Assembly (NCBI RefSeq): GCF_037975245.1
Contig: NC_092569.1
Span: 16,352,001-16,416,000 of the forward strand
Direction: 5' to 3'
Length of the DNA stretch: 64,000 nt
Origin: Apostichopus japonicus
Lineage: Eukaryota; Echinodermata; Holothuroidea; Aspidochirotida; Stichopodidae
Part shown: in pieces, positions 21,865 to 36,201 of the stretch
Layout of the letters: the number at the start of each line of letters is the position of its first letter
Numbering within the stretch: position 1 is the first letter of the stretch
Made by a program: the position numbers and the translations under genes
Notes under the pieces: model-generated
Seen by the model: only the letters and a program-made list of their open reading frames with translations
What the model was told of the DNA's origin: nothing
Database searches by the model: none

Positions 21865-24800
21865 GGTTTTCTGTTTCTGTTTAATTCCCTTTTCTTAGTT
21901 TGTTTTGTTTTGTGTTTTTTTTTGTGTACTTTCCTAAAGGGTTTTATTGCTACGACTATATGGGAGCAGGGTAGGAAATAGGAGATTTCATATTTTGGAA
22001 TAACATTCCACTTCAATATATCCCGACTTCCTGGTTGACACTCAGATCACACGGGATATGGATTTGACGAAGAATATTCTATGTTTATAATCATATCTTA
22101 GAGCGACTTTTCGAGTAACTATATATCTTGGCATATACCTATGCAGAGTTTACTACCTTTATTGTTGGAACACATTCAGTAATAATTGTAGTAATAATAC
22201 ATGATGGTTGCACGTTGCCAAATGTCACAAATGGCACATCTTTCCGAAATGTCAATTATTTATTACCTTTAAATTTTGTATTGATATATTTATCGTATTA
22301 ATAGAAACACTGCGTTCATCATATATAAATACTGCTGATGTTTAACTTCCAAGTGAGAGTTATGCCTCGACACAGCAGGGAAATACAAAGAGCAACCGCA
22401 TGACATATTATATATACGTACCTGTAGTGCTGGAGCTATCGTATTCTCCAAGGCCAACTAAACGATACTTAGTCTCTTCATCGCTGATCCTAAACAGGTC
22501 GTACTTCGCAAAATAGGGATCTCCATTCACGTTGTTTAAATCAATTCGAAGTATGTAATCCTTTTGGTTGGTTAAGAGTGATATTTTATCGTTGCCAAGC
22601 CAAAATTCCTTATTGAGGAAACCAAAGCCATCTCGGTAATCATCCCAGTCTCTGTAAAATTCTACGGAACCATCGACCCGGCGTTGGAAGACCTGGTTTA
22701 GTTTAAAAAAAAAAATGGTTTCAAAATAATGAACAATTTGTACGATGTACCTTTGATGTGTATGACGTGTCAGTGTGGGAAGTGTTAATGGTTCGTCTTA
22801 CGTTGAACAGATACGATAGCCTGTGCACCATTATTCTTTTTCTAACAGAATACATTGGTATCATTTCATTTTTACCCATATTGCAGTAATATGGCTGTAG
22901 AAACATTTGAAGGTAGCGAAAAACTGTCTCGCTATAAGAGACAACAATCATACTTAGGATATTTAAAGGATACTCGTGAAGTTATGTTATACGTTATTAG
23001 AAATAAGACGGTAAATTTGAAACTAAGTAACGTTTTCCTGAGAATTATATCAAACTAAAAGATACGAATAAAGAATGCATGCCTTGTCGAACGAATCAGC
23101 ACCTGTTACACACAGAATCTGTACCAAGGAATCGCTTTTTACTGAACCAATAAAGTATAAAATATCAAAATACTGCAGCAGGCACGCTAAGTAGAAATGA
23201 ATTAAGGCTAATATTATGTTATGTTCTTACCGTCCAGCCTCCTCCGTCAATTGAGTTATTACAGTAAACTTGAAAAGGTTCATTGGCTCCATCTGGCTTA
23301 ATCAGATAAATTCCAGATTCAGAGGAACTCCCTTCACATTGGTCGTAAACTTCTTTACAATCTCGAGGATATTCTGGCTCTTGGTAGAAAAAGTAGGAGG
23401 AGTCTGAAGTAATGAAAGGAAAAAAAACTTGTAAGAAATGGATGCGATCATTTTTAAAGTGAACTACCGAACTGGATGTCCCGTTTACCGCTCTATCGAT
23501 ACAATTGAAAATTACGGTTTGCAAGAAAAAAAGCTTTCCAAATATGAAACATAACCTTCCATAGATTTTTTGCTTGGAATAACAGCATTGAAATAACGTC
23601 GTCAAATCGTAAAAAAACAAACAAATATAGAGAGAATCCTTAAACGAAGTCACAGAATATCCCACCTCTTTCCCCCGCAAGAAAAATAAATCCTGATAAG
23701 TTCTGGTCAAAATATCAATTAAATTTAAAACGACCAATAATTGCCTTCTTTCCAACCGCTGTGACAAACATTAAAAGGCTTCTCAGCCAGTGTTAAAAGC
23801 GTTTTGCTTTTCGATTTTTAGACATATTAGCTTTTTTTTTCACTAAATTAAAAAAAAACCAGAGTACGCCTTTCCGTGTAGAAATAATTATGACTTTAGG
23901 TAGTAGTTTTTAGTTCATATTAATTACTACATCATGAAACGTAAGTATTAACGCATATTAACCCAAAATATGTGAAGACCAAAAAAGCAGAAATCACCAT
24001 TATTGTCAATCTAAATCATTAATATGACTGATCGATTAATACTGTTTTTGATGATATTATTTTAAAACGGTTCTTAATATTAAGTGACATGAATACTATA
24101 TATGTATTTATTCACCGATAGTAACTCTTTTAATTATAAGTCGTTTCCAGCCAGCTTTAAAAGTGGCTTAATTTTCGTTTTACAGTTTTTTTTCTAACTA
24201 AATTAAATAATCCAAAGTATGTCTTTATGTGAAGAAAGCATTAAAAACACAATAAACAGTCGATGATGATATAAGGTAGTAGATATTGGTACATAGTTGG
24301 TTACAAAATAAAAAAAACGGAAGTACAACGCATATTAAACAAATGTGTGTACCAAAAAAAAAATCACTATACATGTCAAACGAGTTCACTGATATGAATG
24401 ATTAATTAAGTTAGATTAATCATTTACTTCGATGGGTACCTCTAAAATAAAAAATAAATAAATACAATTGCATTCATACTTGTAATGGCCTTTGTTAAAA
24501 CGTGATTTTTTTCCCCCCAACAATTGAAATATGCGTTTAAAATAGTAGAAACAAAAAGGAATAATGATGATAAATTTTTCTTACCTCCAGTGCTTCTTTT
24601 GTTCCTTCCAGAATTTTCCCGTCCAACATTCTAAAATTGAAGATATGAAAATTGACATATGAAAGAATCAACATTCCGATATGCGGGATCGTCTCGTTTG
24701 TGAAGGCTACTCATCGCTGAAATCAATTCACGATTAGAAATTCAGTTTCAAATATTGTTAAGTACTGTTTATCTTTGATTAAAATCCAATGTAGTGAAAC

Positions 24801-27243
24801 CAGGAATCGTTAACTTTGTCACCATTTAGGTAATCCTAATTCTTTCACTGACAGAGAGGCAATCAATTTGACCCCACTCGATTGACAATGTTTCTGTATT
24901 GTTCATATTAAGATCTCTCTGTTTGACTCATTTGTAGGAAACATTATGGGAAGTCAATCGATTATTCCAACACTCTGTTCCAACACAGTTGAACTATAGG
25001 GTCTATAACGTGTGTATAGAACTTTCTGTAAGTCGTGACTTATTTTAATGAAAACAAAACGTGGTTCTATTCTATACTGTGGTCTTTGTGTTTACTTCGT
25101 AGCATGGTTTGACGACAAAGTTAAAACAAAAAGTTGAAACTATTTAGATGACAGAATGACTGAATAAACAAATTACTTATTCAATGTCATTCTTGCCCTG
25201 TTTCCCGCCCTTATACTATATACCTTAGATAAAACAGTATAGTAGACGTTTTAATTTCCGCGACATGAAGTGAGAAAGGAATATGATTCCTTCCCGTAGG
25301 AGAAAAAAATCAAAATTGAATTCAATGAGCTTTTTGAAATGAAATGAATCTAGAAAATACTAGGAAATTTGATAGCTTGAAACTGAGACAAACACACGGT
25401 TTTCTAGACGTTCACAATTTTCATAAATATATCTCACATTAATGTTTTCGTCTGTGTATTAAAACGTAAATACGACTATCGTAGTGCTTAGCTGAGGTAA
25501 TTATCGTTAAGTAAGATATTTAAGATTGATGAAAATATTAGGAATTGACTTTCATGTACGTACAAATATAATTTGAATTATCCTAGTTAACATAATTTAA
25601 AAATGTTAGAAAGTTCAGTGATTTATCTAAAATAGTACTAAGTGTGGTGGGTACTCTCACCGTTTGTTCCTTCAAAGTTCTGTTTGCTTAGTAAGTTCTA
25701 CCATTTTGACATTATGGCATATATGATTTATTTGTTAGTAATAATCTATAATACTCATTAAAATTCCCTCATAAACTAAGACCACCAATACAATTTATGC
25801 ATCATAATAATCAAACTTGTAATGGGTGCTTCACTGCCTTTTCCACGTTTTCAAATGTTTCCAAAGATAAAAGCCTATATTTTGACTGTTTTATGCAGAC
25901 ATAATTCCTTAAGGTGTACATAAATGACTCCCTCGGTAGAATAAATAAGTTTCAGTAGTGCGTGTCCCGATTAGATATTTACAATTTTGGTAAATTTTGT
26001 TGTTTGGTTTATTTGCACAGTTAAACAAGCCGAAGCAACTTTATTCTCTCCTTGGTTTGTTGGTCTGTGTTGATGGTAAGTTTAATTAATGAAATATAGA
26101 CTAAAGTAATTTAAAGTTGGAAATATTATGTACTGGTACTTGGTAGATTCACATCGAATGTAATCGATTCAATATTTACATCAAGAGTTTTACATCAAGT
26201 GATTTATGAGTATAATTTATGATTTTAAGGCATCATTCCACAAGATATAATGTAAATATAAAGACGTTTTAAGTTTGATTGGTTGCTCTGAGTTTCTGTA
26301 CAGTACCCTATCTCTCATAATTTACCTACGTATAGATTAAATGTCAAATATGAAGGTTTAAACTATGTTTGTGCAGTAATATTGAAAGACTAGATTCGGC
26401 AGCAAAGTGTCAGGAGCGTTAACATTTGTTAAAATTAATAATTTATTGCTTTCCTAAGTAAGTAGTTTTCAACTTGTTTTACTGCTATAAAAAAAGGAAT
26501 TCTATCACGATTTCCTTGATGGCATGTCAAGAAAGGAACGCGCTCAAAACACAGGAAAGAACAAACGACAATGTCGATTGATATTAACAATGAGTCTCGC
26601 AATAGAATAAATACATTTCTAGAATAACGGTTATATTTAGTAGCTATTAACATATGCCAAAATCGTTGCTTTGTTCATTTATACAGTTATATCCTTACAT
26701 ATGATAATTATTTTCCTTTTTTTATGTTATCGATCATTGTTACATTTTATTTGCTATGTTGGACGATGTAATTAAATACCCGTTTGAAACGTGATCGTTT
26801 CCACGATATATCGGCAAGCCATTGTCAATTTTAAATTGCTTGTTGTATTCGTTAAAAAAAAGGAATTCATATCGTTGTTTTAATAAAATAAATGATATTC
26901 TAACCCATTTTCAAACCCAACTATATTTATGATATGGTGTACTAAGACGTCCTATACACGAGGTAGTTCACAATGAGCACTCTCGAATTTCTTTTTTAAT
27001 ATGTAGATTAAGTACAATATACCAATACTTTACAAACAGACAAATACATCAATTGAACACCGACAACAAACTCAAACAGCATGGTAAAGAACAACTGAAA
27101 AATCATATTTAGTTTAACAATTATTGTGTTAAAATATTCAACTTTAACTTGATAACAAGATAAAAGACACTTACGGTTTCTGCCTGAAAAGCTGGAAGTT
27201 GAGAGAAGAGTCCCAAAACACAAAATGTTAGGATGAACTGCAT
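21001..27243 (-). CDS. Gene B: complete secreted fibrinogen-related (FReD) protein
   Basis: Exons 27175-27243, 24585-24630, 23231-23403, 22422-22692 and 21001-21260 join into an open frame of 819 nt (272 residues). Signal peptide 1-21, linker with R32-N-K-R35, FReD 39-272. Key features are Cys54, Cys61 and Cys86, a sequon at N87, GGGWT 92-96, FQRRVDG 98-104, a sequon N196-Q-T, the calcium-site motif N203-R-D-N-D207 (first Asp replaced by Asn), C218-H-G-A-W-W, Cys228, N235-L-N-G and the end MKIRPV. The usual FReD Cys of the NCA motif is Leu214; Cys218 is displaced by four positions. Exon 5 and the 3' flank differ from A, C and D, while exons 3-4 resemble D and exons 1-2 resemble A, so the gene looks like a mosaic. 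Expected role: secreted lectin-like recognition protein, inferred from family. Confidence 0.9.
21790..21861. repeat. (AT)n microsatellite, about 36 copies
   Basis: Uninterrupted AT dinucleotide run of 72 bp in intron 4 of gene B. The equivalent introns of A, C and D lack it. Confidence 0.95.
22422..22692 (-). CDS. Gene B exon 4: central FReD segment
   Basis: 271 nt, open throughout; acceptor AACCAG with an A-rich tract upstream, donor GTACGT. Nearly the same protein as C and D; private changes are N-K-E for K-R-E in GFGFLNKEFW, I for M in KDYILRI, and a final S-T-T. Confidence 0.92.
23231..23403 (-). CDS. Gene B exon 3: N-terminal FReD segment
   Basis: 173 nt, acceptor TTACTTCAG and donor GTAAGA. 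DSSYFFYQEPEYPRDCKEVY, QCEGSSSES, VYCNNSIDGGGWT. It differs from gene D by a single S/P change, and the neighbouring introns also match D best. The open frame continues by chance upstream into intron 2; the acceptor shows where the exon really begins. Confidence 0.92.
24585..24630 (-). CDS. Gene B exon 2: linker with RNKR site
   Basis: 46 nt, encoding NVGRENSGRNKRSTG. Acceptor ...TTTTAG, donor GTAAGA. Same length and phases as in A, C and D. Confidence 0.85.
24631..27174 (-). other. Gene B intron 1 (2.54 kb)
   Basis: Similar to gene A intron 1 but shorter. One missing segment joins AGTAAGTAGTTTTCAACTTG to the ACTGCTATAAAAA motif near 26460-26490, where A and C keep roughly 450-500 bp more. 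No coding sequence seen. Confidence 0.7.
27175..27243 (-). CDS. Gene B exon 1: signal peptide
   Basis: 69 nt, MQFILTFCVLGLFSQLPAFQ then AET, donor ACC|GTAAGT. One residue (F for L at position 3) differs from gene A. Confidence 0.88.
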
Positions 27244-27362
27244 CTTGACGATTTTTCTGGTCTTAACGATCGCAAATCTCAAGAAGGAATGAAGTAAACT
27301 TTCTGGCAGCGAACCAGTTCAATCACTTTCTGAGCTTACCCCGCGTACTATGACGTGGTTGT

Positions 27363-27374
27363 TGACACGTGTCA
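27363..27374. promoter_or_regulatory. Palindromic E-box upstream of gene B
   Basis: TGACACGTGTCA, 120 nt upstream of the ATG, in the same setting as in genes A and C. Confidence 0.5.
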
Positions 27375-29700
27375 CCGAAGAGCTGATTAACCATTTACAT
27401 TTATACTATTTGTTATAACCTGCATGATCACGTAAATGAAAGCATAAGCTAACAGGTTTTCTATGGTCCCTTAAAGAGTAAAAATGATGACAATTACTAT
27501 TAGTCCATTTTGATAGCTTAAATTGTATAGACGAAATGCGATGTTGCTTTAATGGTCACATTAGTTATATTATATTCATATACAATCTCAACCAACTCAA
27601 AATATTTCTTTCGATAACACAAATTGTATCGCATTATATATATTACACTCAGCTTATTAACCTTTCACCTATAAGTACTTCCGTAAGTTTGAATCCTGAC
27701 GTACTACTTTCAATTAACTGAATTTCGTCTCATGTTGCTTACCATCAACAGATAAAAGATGTTAAGGAAACTGCTGTAAAGCCCCTGAGCAGTGCCAAAA
27801 ATTCAAATATATATCTACAATCAAGAGGAAATCATTTAACAGTATCAAACCTCCACGAGTTTTATTTTATGCAATCCCACCACGCTTTGTAAGTTGCCAT
27901 GTTTTTGTGAAATTACCCAGGATGCAAGGTTGCCATGGCGTCACACATGTACCTTGGCAGAGTTAGACTTGCCGCTCTGCGGATACTCTAGTAGTACCGC
28001 TACACAGAAAACAGCGCTCGCGTGCGGTATATGCTGAAACTACTAAACTATCACTAATTTTACAATTATTACAACAGCCGGGTTGAACTGGACTTTATTA
28101 TCCGGAAATCTAAAAAAAATAACTTAAGTCACCATGTAGCCACCTTGTGTTCGATTTTGAGTAATGTATACAGGCGACATGTAGCCTAGGCCTAAATAGT
28201 GTATCGTCAAATGTCCACAATCGTAGTTCGATTAACAAGTATAGTTACTATATATCTTAGTCATACAGTAACTCTACTCGACATACTGTTACTGCTATCA
28301 TCACTTCGTCGATGAAAAGTATCGTTCATTCGAGCAATTTAACATGACTGAGGCCCACATTATCCCAGATGACTATTGCGTAGAACTGACTCCATCACCC
28401 CGACATAATGTGCGACAAAATAATAGTAATTTCAGAAGAATGTGATGGAGCCGTAGTTTAGAATTCGAAAGCAAACAATGACAATCAAAGGACGTCTGTG
28501 TTGACATTCATCTTGCAAAATACCAATTTAGGCAGATTTATTTATACACGACATTCAGTGTACGTATGCATCTAACATTCAAAATTGGTTAAATAGTTTA
28601 CATTTACTTGAATTTTGAAAGTGCTTTACATTCTTTTAATAAATATCCTAAAGTCTTACAAGTTGTGCAAACATTAACTATGCTAATATTATTAAAGTTG
28701 GCAACGCATTTTCAGGAACTTCTGAGGCTCATGTATGACGTCGTAAACAGCTGATTTTCTGCCTCCTTCTCCTCCAATATGGAGGATAAGGGCGGATAAG
28801 GGGTTATGGGCGGGGAATTTGACTTTTTGTTTTATTCAATGAAGTCGTAAAGGAATAACATGATAAATGACATTATTGGTGGTGTAAATATGTATACTAA
28901 AAGCATGTGAATAGTCTATCAGGCAATAGAAGGGAGTTCTTTTAATGAATGGAATTTATGACGTAAGACGACATCAATCATATCATATATTGAACAGTAT
29001 GTGTACAGTAAACCTCTGACCATCTAAGACAATATGACAGCAGTGATCAAACGGTTTCATTGATTTATTTCAGTTGGTCTTACTAAACAGTTGCCTTGAA
29101 GTTAAGGCCGACACTGACTGTCTTTCCATCTTTCTAATAGTGTAATCGTGATATCGACTTGTGTCGGCTATTCTCCTTTATGACCGCTGAGAATGAGAAT
29201 GAAATTTTTTATCAATTGTTGCCTGTCACAAAGACATACATACACGTGGTCTGAGCATTCAGTGGTTGTAGAAGACGTGTGTAGTGCTGCGTAGAAAGAG
29301 AAGCAATGTGATAGCCAGAGCTGATTACGTCAACAGGAAAGATAAAGGAAATCATCCCCTGTAAAATGATATGCCAGCCATCAAGATTTATACAGATAAA
29401 CAGATCAGGCCCATGTAGAATTTACAAGTTTTAAATTTATATGCAGTCGTTCTCTGTTAAGGAAAACCAGTTTAGTGTATTTCAAATTAACCTTTACAGT
29501 TTATCATTGCTAAAATATTCCAGTAAAATTAGCAGGGTGTGTTTTGGTTGGCTATGTATGTATTCAGTAAAATTCTAAGAATTGATGACAATATTTCAGC
29601 CGCGGAGGAATATTTTTTCAATTCTCTTTATAGAGACAGGTTGTAGTAAGAAATAACAATAAATACATATTGGATATACTTCATCCTCTGCTTGTGTGTA
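27375..29700. repeat. Conserved 5'-flank block of gene B
   Basis: Homologous to 11575-14000 and 44087-46440. It lacks a part that A and C have near 13130-13220 (ACAAGGAGAAGGATTTATG and what follows). No conserved open frame. Similarity fades after about 29700. Confidence 0.75.
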
Positions 29701-30510
29701 ATGTATGTCTTTATATACATACATTATGTACGATATGAAGAAAGAAAAAGCATACATTTCGTGGTCGAGGGAGAAGGAGGGGATGGGAGGAATGAACGAA
29801 TGTTATCTGCAGTCAATGATCACTTTTGCTTGATCTCTTCGATTCGGCCAAAATTGTGCGAATTTTTTTATTTTTTTTATTTATAATGGAATGCATAATG
29901 GACTTGTAAAAACTATTCGAGTTGTCAAAATGTTTGATATTAAAAACGCAGTACCTGAATAATCCTATTCACTTTCAAACACAGATGAAAAAGTGGGAAA
30001 TTTGCAATACATTCATATTGGAGTTTTTTTGACGTGTTCAATAGCACTATGGAAAAGTTTCTAGGAGATGATTTTCTTTCATTATTTTAATCAGTTACTT
30101 GCTTACATTAGGTGAGCAGCAATGGACAATAAAAGAACCGTAGTATATATTCCAAGGGTAGAGCTGCATTTACATGTATGTCCATTGACTCTTTAATGGT
30201 CTAATGATTGATACTGGCATGACACGCAAAGTGTGAAGGCATTCTGGTGTATGATGACGTGTAATTTTATGGACCCAGGGCGCTGTCATATCTGGCCCAA
30301 TGTATGTAATATGAATCTTGTATGGAAATGCGCTTGGTGATTGTCTAGTTAAGGTTCCACTTGTGTGCAGTTTTGCCTAGGAAAAACAAGTGCTCTATGA
30401 AACACAAGTGCTTAAAACAGTTAGTCTAACTGGAATGTTCGAAAATATGTTTCAAAAGATCTCTTAGTCCATAGTTACTCCAGAAATAGTTTATAATATA
30501 AATTATCAAC
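29701..30510. other. Spacer between B and C, nothing coding recognised
   Basis: The part 29760-29870 (AG-rich, then CAATGATCAC...GATCTCTTCGATTCGGCC) is similar to 47060-47180 in the C-D spacer, so it belongs to the duplicated unit. The 64-codon frame across it is not preserved in the other copy. Confidence 0.5.
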
Positions 30511-30760
30511 TCCCGGTACTGTTATGATCTGCAGTCAGTCAATTCAAGTCAGTGCAAGTTTCGAGGAACTAGATAGGGTCGATATGATAGCGCCCTCTGT
30601 TATTCAGGGCGTGGCTGTAAAGCTCCATCGAATCTCAATTGCCTATTACAGTCGAAACTATGCAGCTCTGAAAAATTGAGGGCGCTCTTCTCAAACAGTG
30701 ATTTTCTTACGGCGTTACGAATTGCATTTGGCTGTTATTATTATTATTATTATTATTATC
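30510..30760. repeat. Dispersed repeat, copy 2, ending in short (TTA)n
   Basis: Homologous to 47430-47640 and more weakly to 19130-19345. It contains GATAGCGCCCTCTGTTATTC and GAGGGCGCTCTTC. It ends with about eight TTA units (30735-30759), the unexpanded counterpart of the large ATT array at 47641. Confidence 0.7.
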
Positions 30761-31399
30761 TTGGTAATTGTAATGTTTCAACGTAATGACCATTAACAAC
30801 AGCGATGGAAACATGGTTTGAAAATAATATTAAATGTAATACACAAGTTTAATAATATGAAAGTAAATCAATTGGAAAATGACGGAAAGTAGTCGTGTTG
30901 CGGCGCATATAAAGCAATGAATGGTTATAATCCGTTGGTAAGATGAATTACTTTCAATTAGTTTTGTTTTAAGCTAAGAACTAAGCTAACAGGATTTTAG
31001 AGCTAAACTAAGACGGAATTTAAAACTTGCAAATTTGTCTATTGTTTTGTCTGATGTTATGACTATTAAACAATCTTATAAAAATAAAGGTCGAGTGACA
31101 ATATGACATTGTCAAGTTAGAGTGGTATGGTAAGATGCAGGTAACCCCCTCCTCCTTACTTATTGCTATTGTGATCGACAGTGAGAATGCAACGCCCCGT
31201 CTGCGCATTTGCTACACCTACGGATGAACTCAAAAGCAATTTGCGGGATTGCTCTGGTTTATCAATTAATTGAGAAAACAAGAGTTTCAGATAATCAAAT
31301 GATGGAACTTCTAGTCACATATCTCTTTGTAAACCTTGAAGTATCTTTTACAAATATGGCATATTCACGAAATCCCTCCCCTCCAAGTTTACGAGATGT

Positions 31400-31400
<1 letters not shown>
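30761..31400. other. Spacer B-C, nothing coding recognised
   Basis: AT-rich. Partly alignable to about 48830-49500 in the C-D spacer. Short open frames are not shared between the copies. Confidence 0.45.
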
Positions 31401-34180
<2,780 letters not shown>

Positions 34181-34507
34181 TGGCGCACGGAGTAAAGAAA
34201 TTGTCTCACTGGCAAATTCCGCTTTTGTATAAGTATATTTATTTAATCTGTATTCGAGGAAAATAAAGAGAAATAATCAAGAAAATCATTTAAGAAGAGC
34301 GCCATTATTTTGCAAACTTGCCAAGCCGTAAATGTATTATCGAGCTTGTACTAGGAAGTTGTCCAACCCCCTGATTATACACTAAGCCTAGCTACACACA
34401 ATCCAGCCAACTCTACATCCAGAAAAAAAAAATGACTAAGTGACCTTTACAGGGCTCGCCAAACCAAAGCATATTGACAAAAAAACAATACACAAACACA
34501 CACGCAC

Positions 34508-34595
34508 GAATCCCGGCCGGAACGCGAATATTTTTTCCCAATCTGAACTGACACTGAAATTATTTCCTCGATTCTAATTGGGTCTCAGCGAGCAC
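34508..34595 (+). repeat. Inverted repeat, left arm
   Basis: Contains GGCCGGAAC, GCGAATA, TCTGAACTGACACTGA and CTCAGCGAGC in this order. The reverse complement is found at 35143-35235 with few differences. The spacing between the arms is about 550 bp. Confidence 0.8.
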
Positions 34596-35142
34596 GTGAT
34601 ATACTTTAGGATTCAACATGGATCCCTCCATACTCTGTCGATATCAGTATGATCAACACGAACAAATTCAACATATTCATATTAACAACTTTCCAGAACT
34701 TTTGGTAGGTCTATATGAACGAAAGTTTAAAGTGTTCTTAACACGATGAAGCAACTATTTCCAACTACTGCGCCCATTATAGGCAGTCCTCGATCGTTTG
34801 TTTACTCGATTGACTCCGCTCTACACAACAAATGTAATGTAGCCTATTGTACTGTGTATAGTGTACAACACAATAAAACGCAGTGCATTTCAGTGAATTT
34901 GTATACATGTAGCCGATGTACATATGAACGAGCTGTGTACATTCGGAGTTAGTTTTATAACCATAGGTTAAAAATGTATTCAGTCAATGAATCATATTAG
35001 GCCGAATATGCAGTGGCCATGAAGACGGCGAGCGACTGTGCCAGCCAGTGAGTGTACACAAAAAGGCATTTGACGATATGTCTGTGTCTTTTGACTTGTT
35101 TACTAGTTATATAGCCTTATAACCTACACGTACGGAAACCTA

Positions 35143-35235
35143 TTGGCTCGCTGAGAGCCAATCAGAATCGAGGAAAAAAATGTCAGTGTCAGTTCAGTTT
35201 GGGAAAAAAAACTATTCGCGGCCGGAACAGTCAAA
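35143..35235 (-). repeat. Inverted repeat, right arm
   Basis: Reverse complement of 34508-34595: GCTCGCTGAGAG, AATCGAGG, TCAGTGTCAGTTCAG and TATTCGCGGCCGGAAC. In RNA the two arms could fold into a long hairpin. Confidence 0.8.
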
Positions 35236-35670
35236 GTAAACACTTGCCCAACCCCATAAATACGGCCGGGTAGACAAAGTTGTCGAGTATACTCAAATGA
35301 ATCAGTACATAGCCTATACACTGCTTACTGTTAGGCCCGTAAAACATAAATCCTAAAGACATGGTAGAACTTATAAGAAATTATACGTGAACATTAAATA
35401 AGAATACCTACTTCTTTGGCCGGAATCAACCTGCATTTCTCAAAAACTTGATCACTTTGGTATTCAATGTCAATACATGCAAAATAACAACACACTGGTT
35501 AGCAGTGAATACGATCGAACAGGTAAGCTATAACTACCTCTCGTTTCCAAGAAGTCCCGACAGAGCGCTCCCTTGGGAAGCCGATCGATACAACGAAACA
35601 CTGCTGTTTAAATATTCAACACACATACAGGACAAAGGATTAACTCTCAGGGTAGATATATTACTTGAAA

Positions 35671-35676
35671 TTTATT
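35671..35676 (-). terminator. Candidate poly(A) signal AATAAA of gene C
   Basis: AATAAA on the minus strand about 265 nt after the stop codon of gene C, aligned with the one in gene A. Confidence 0.45.
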
Positions 35677-35941
35677 CTTTTTCAGTCATTCGCAAATATT
35701 ATCAAAAAGCGGTTATCGGTTTTGAGGAAGAGGTATATTTAAAGTTATTCGTAAAGTGAAATTATTCGTTCATTGTGTTCGAAAGTTGTAAGTTCATTTC
35801 TCTAGAAGCACTCGTTTGCTGGTGCCTTGTTTGAGATATAATTGTTAAAATTTAGATGTAAACTTTATTTCTCACGGGACTCTGTGACCCCTGATGGAAC
35901 TTCATGTTTTTTGATTGGAGTTTTTGTCTGCCGCTGATGTA

Positions 35942-36201
35942 TTACACTGGGCGTATCTTCATTTCTGCGTATTTGATGTGGTAATAACTTCCTGGAAGAT
36001 TATACCAGTGGATGCTTTTGTAATTAGTACTTCCCGCTGAGTAAAGTCCGTTTAAATTGGCATAACAGTAATAATAATAATAAGACTTGTACCACCACGC
36101 TCCATGACAATACTGGGCCAGGTTATAACTACTATGAGGGTCGTTGTCACTGTCGAATGACGTAAAGGACATGTTCCTGCTGTATGCCATTCTATCATAC
36201 G
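35942..36201 (-). CDS. Gene C exon 5: C-terminal FReD end with tyrosine run
   Basis: 260 nt, acceptor TTTTCACAG. The loop at 36059-36091 reads YKSYYYYYCYA, with Tyr codons forming a (TAT/TAC) run in the DNA, then NLNGLYSAGS. Stop TAA at 35942-35944. The loop is three codons longer than in A and D. Confidence 0.93.

Larger units (their letters stand above)
21261..24584 (-). other. Gene B introns 4, 3 and 2 (excluding exons)
   Basis: Introns are 21261-22421 (1161 nt), 22693-23230 (538 nt) and 23404-24584 (1181 nt). Intron 3 is closely similar to intron 3 of gene D. Intron 4 holds an (AT)n run. No other gene recognised. Confidence 0.7.
34181..35599. mobile_element. 1.4-kb insertion with internal inverted repeats
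   Basis: The A and D copies read GCTTACTGCTGTTTAAA without interruption. In copy C this is split: ...TTACTGCT at 34180 and ACTGCTGTTTAAA at 35600, giving a possible 6-bp target duplication ACTGCT (34175-34180 and 35600-35605). Inside, about 34508-34595 and 35143-35235 are inverted copies of each other (CTGAACTGACACTGA, CCTCGATTCT, CTCAGCGAGC). The ends do not form clear terminal inverted repeats and I see no transposase. Probably a non-autonomous element; the class is unknown. Confidence 0.6.

Noticed and set aside
23219-23767. 182-codon minus-strand open frame over gene B exon 3
   Set aside because: Only the last 58 codons are the exon. The rest is intron 2 read through by chance, as shown by the acceptor at 23404 and the lack of conservation.
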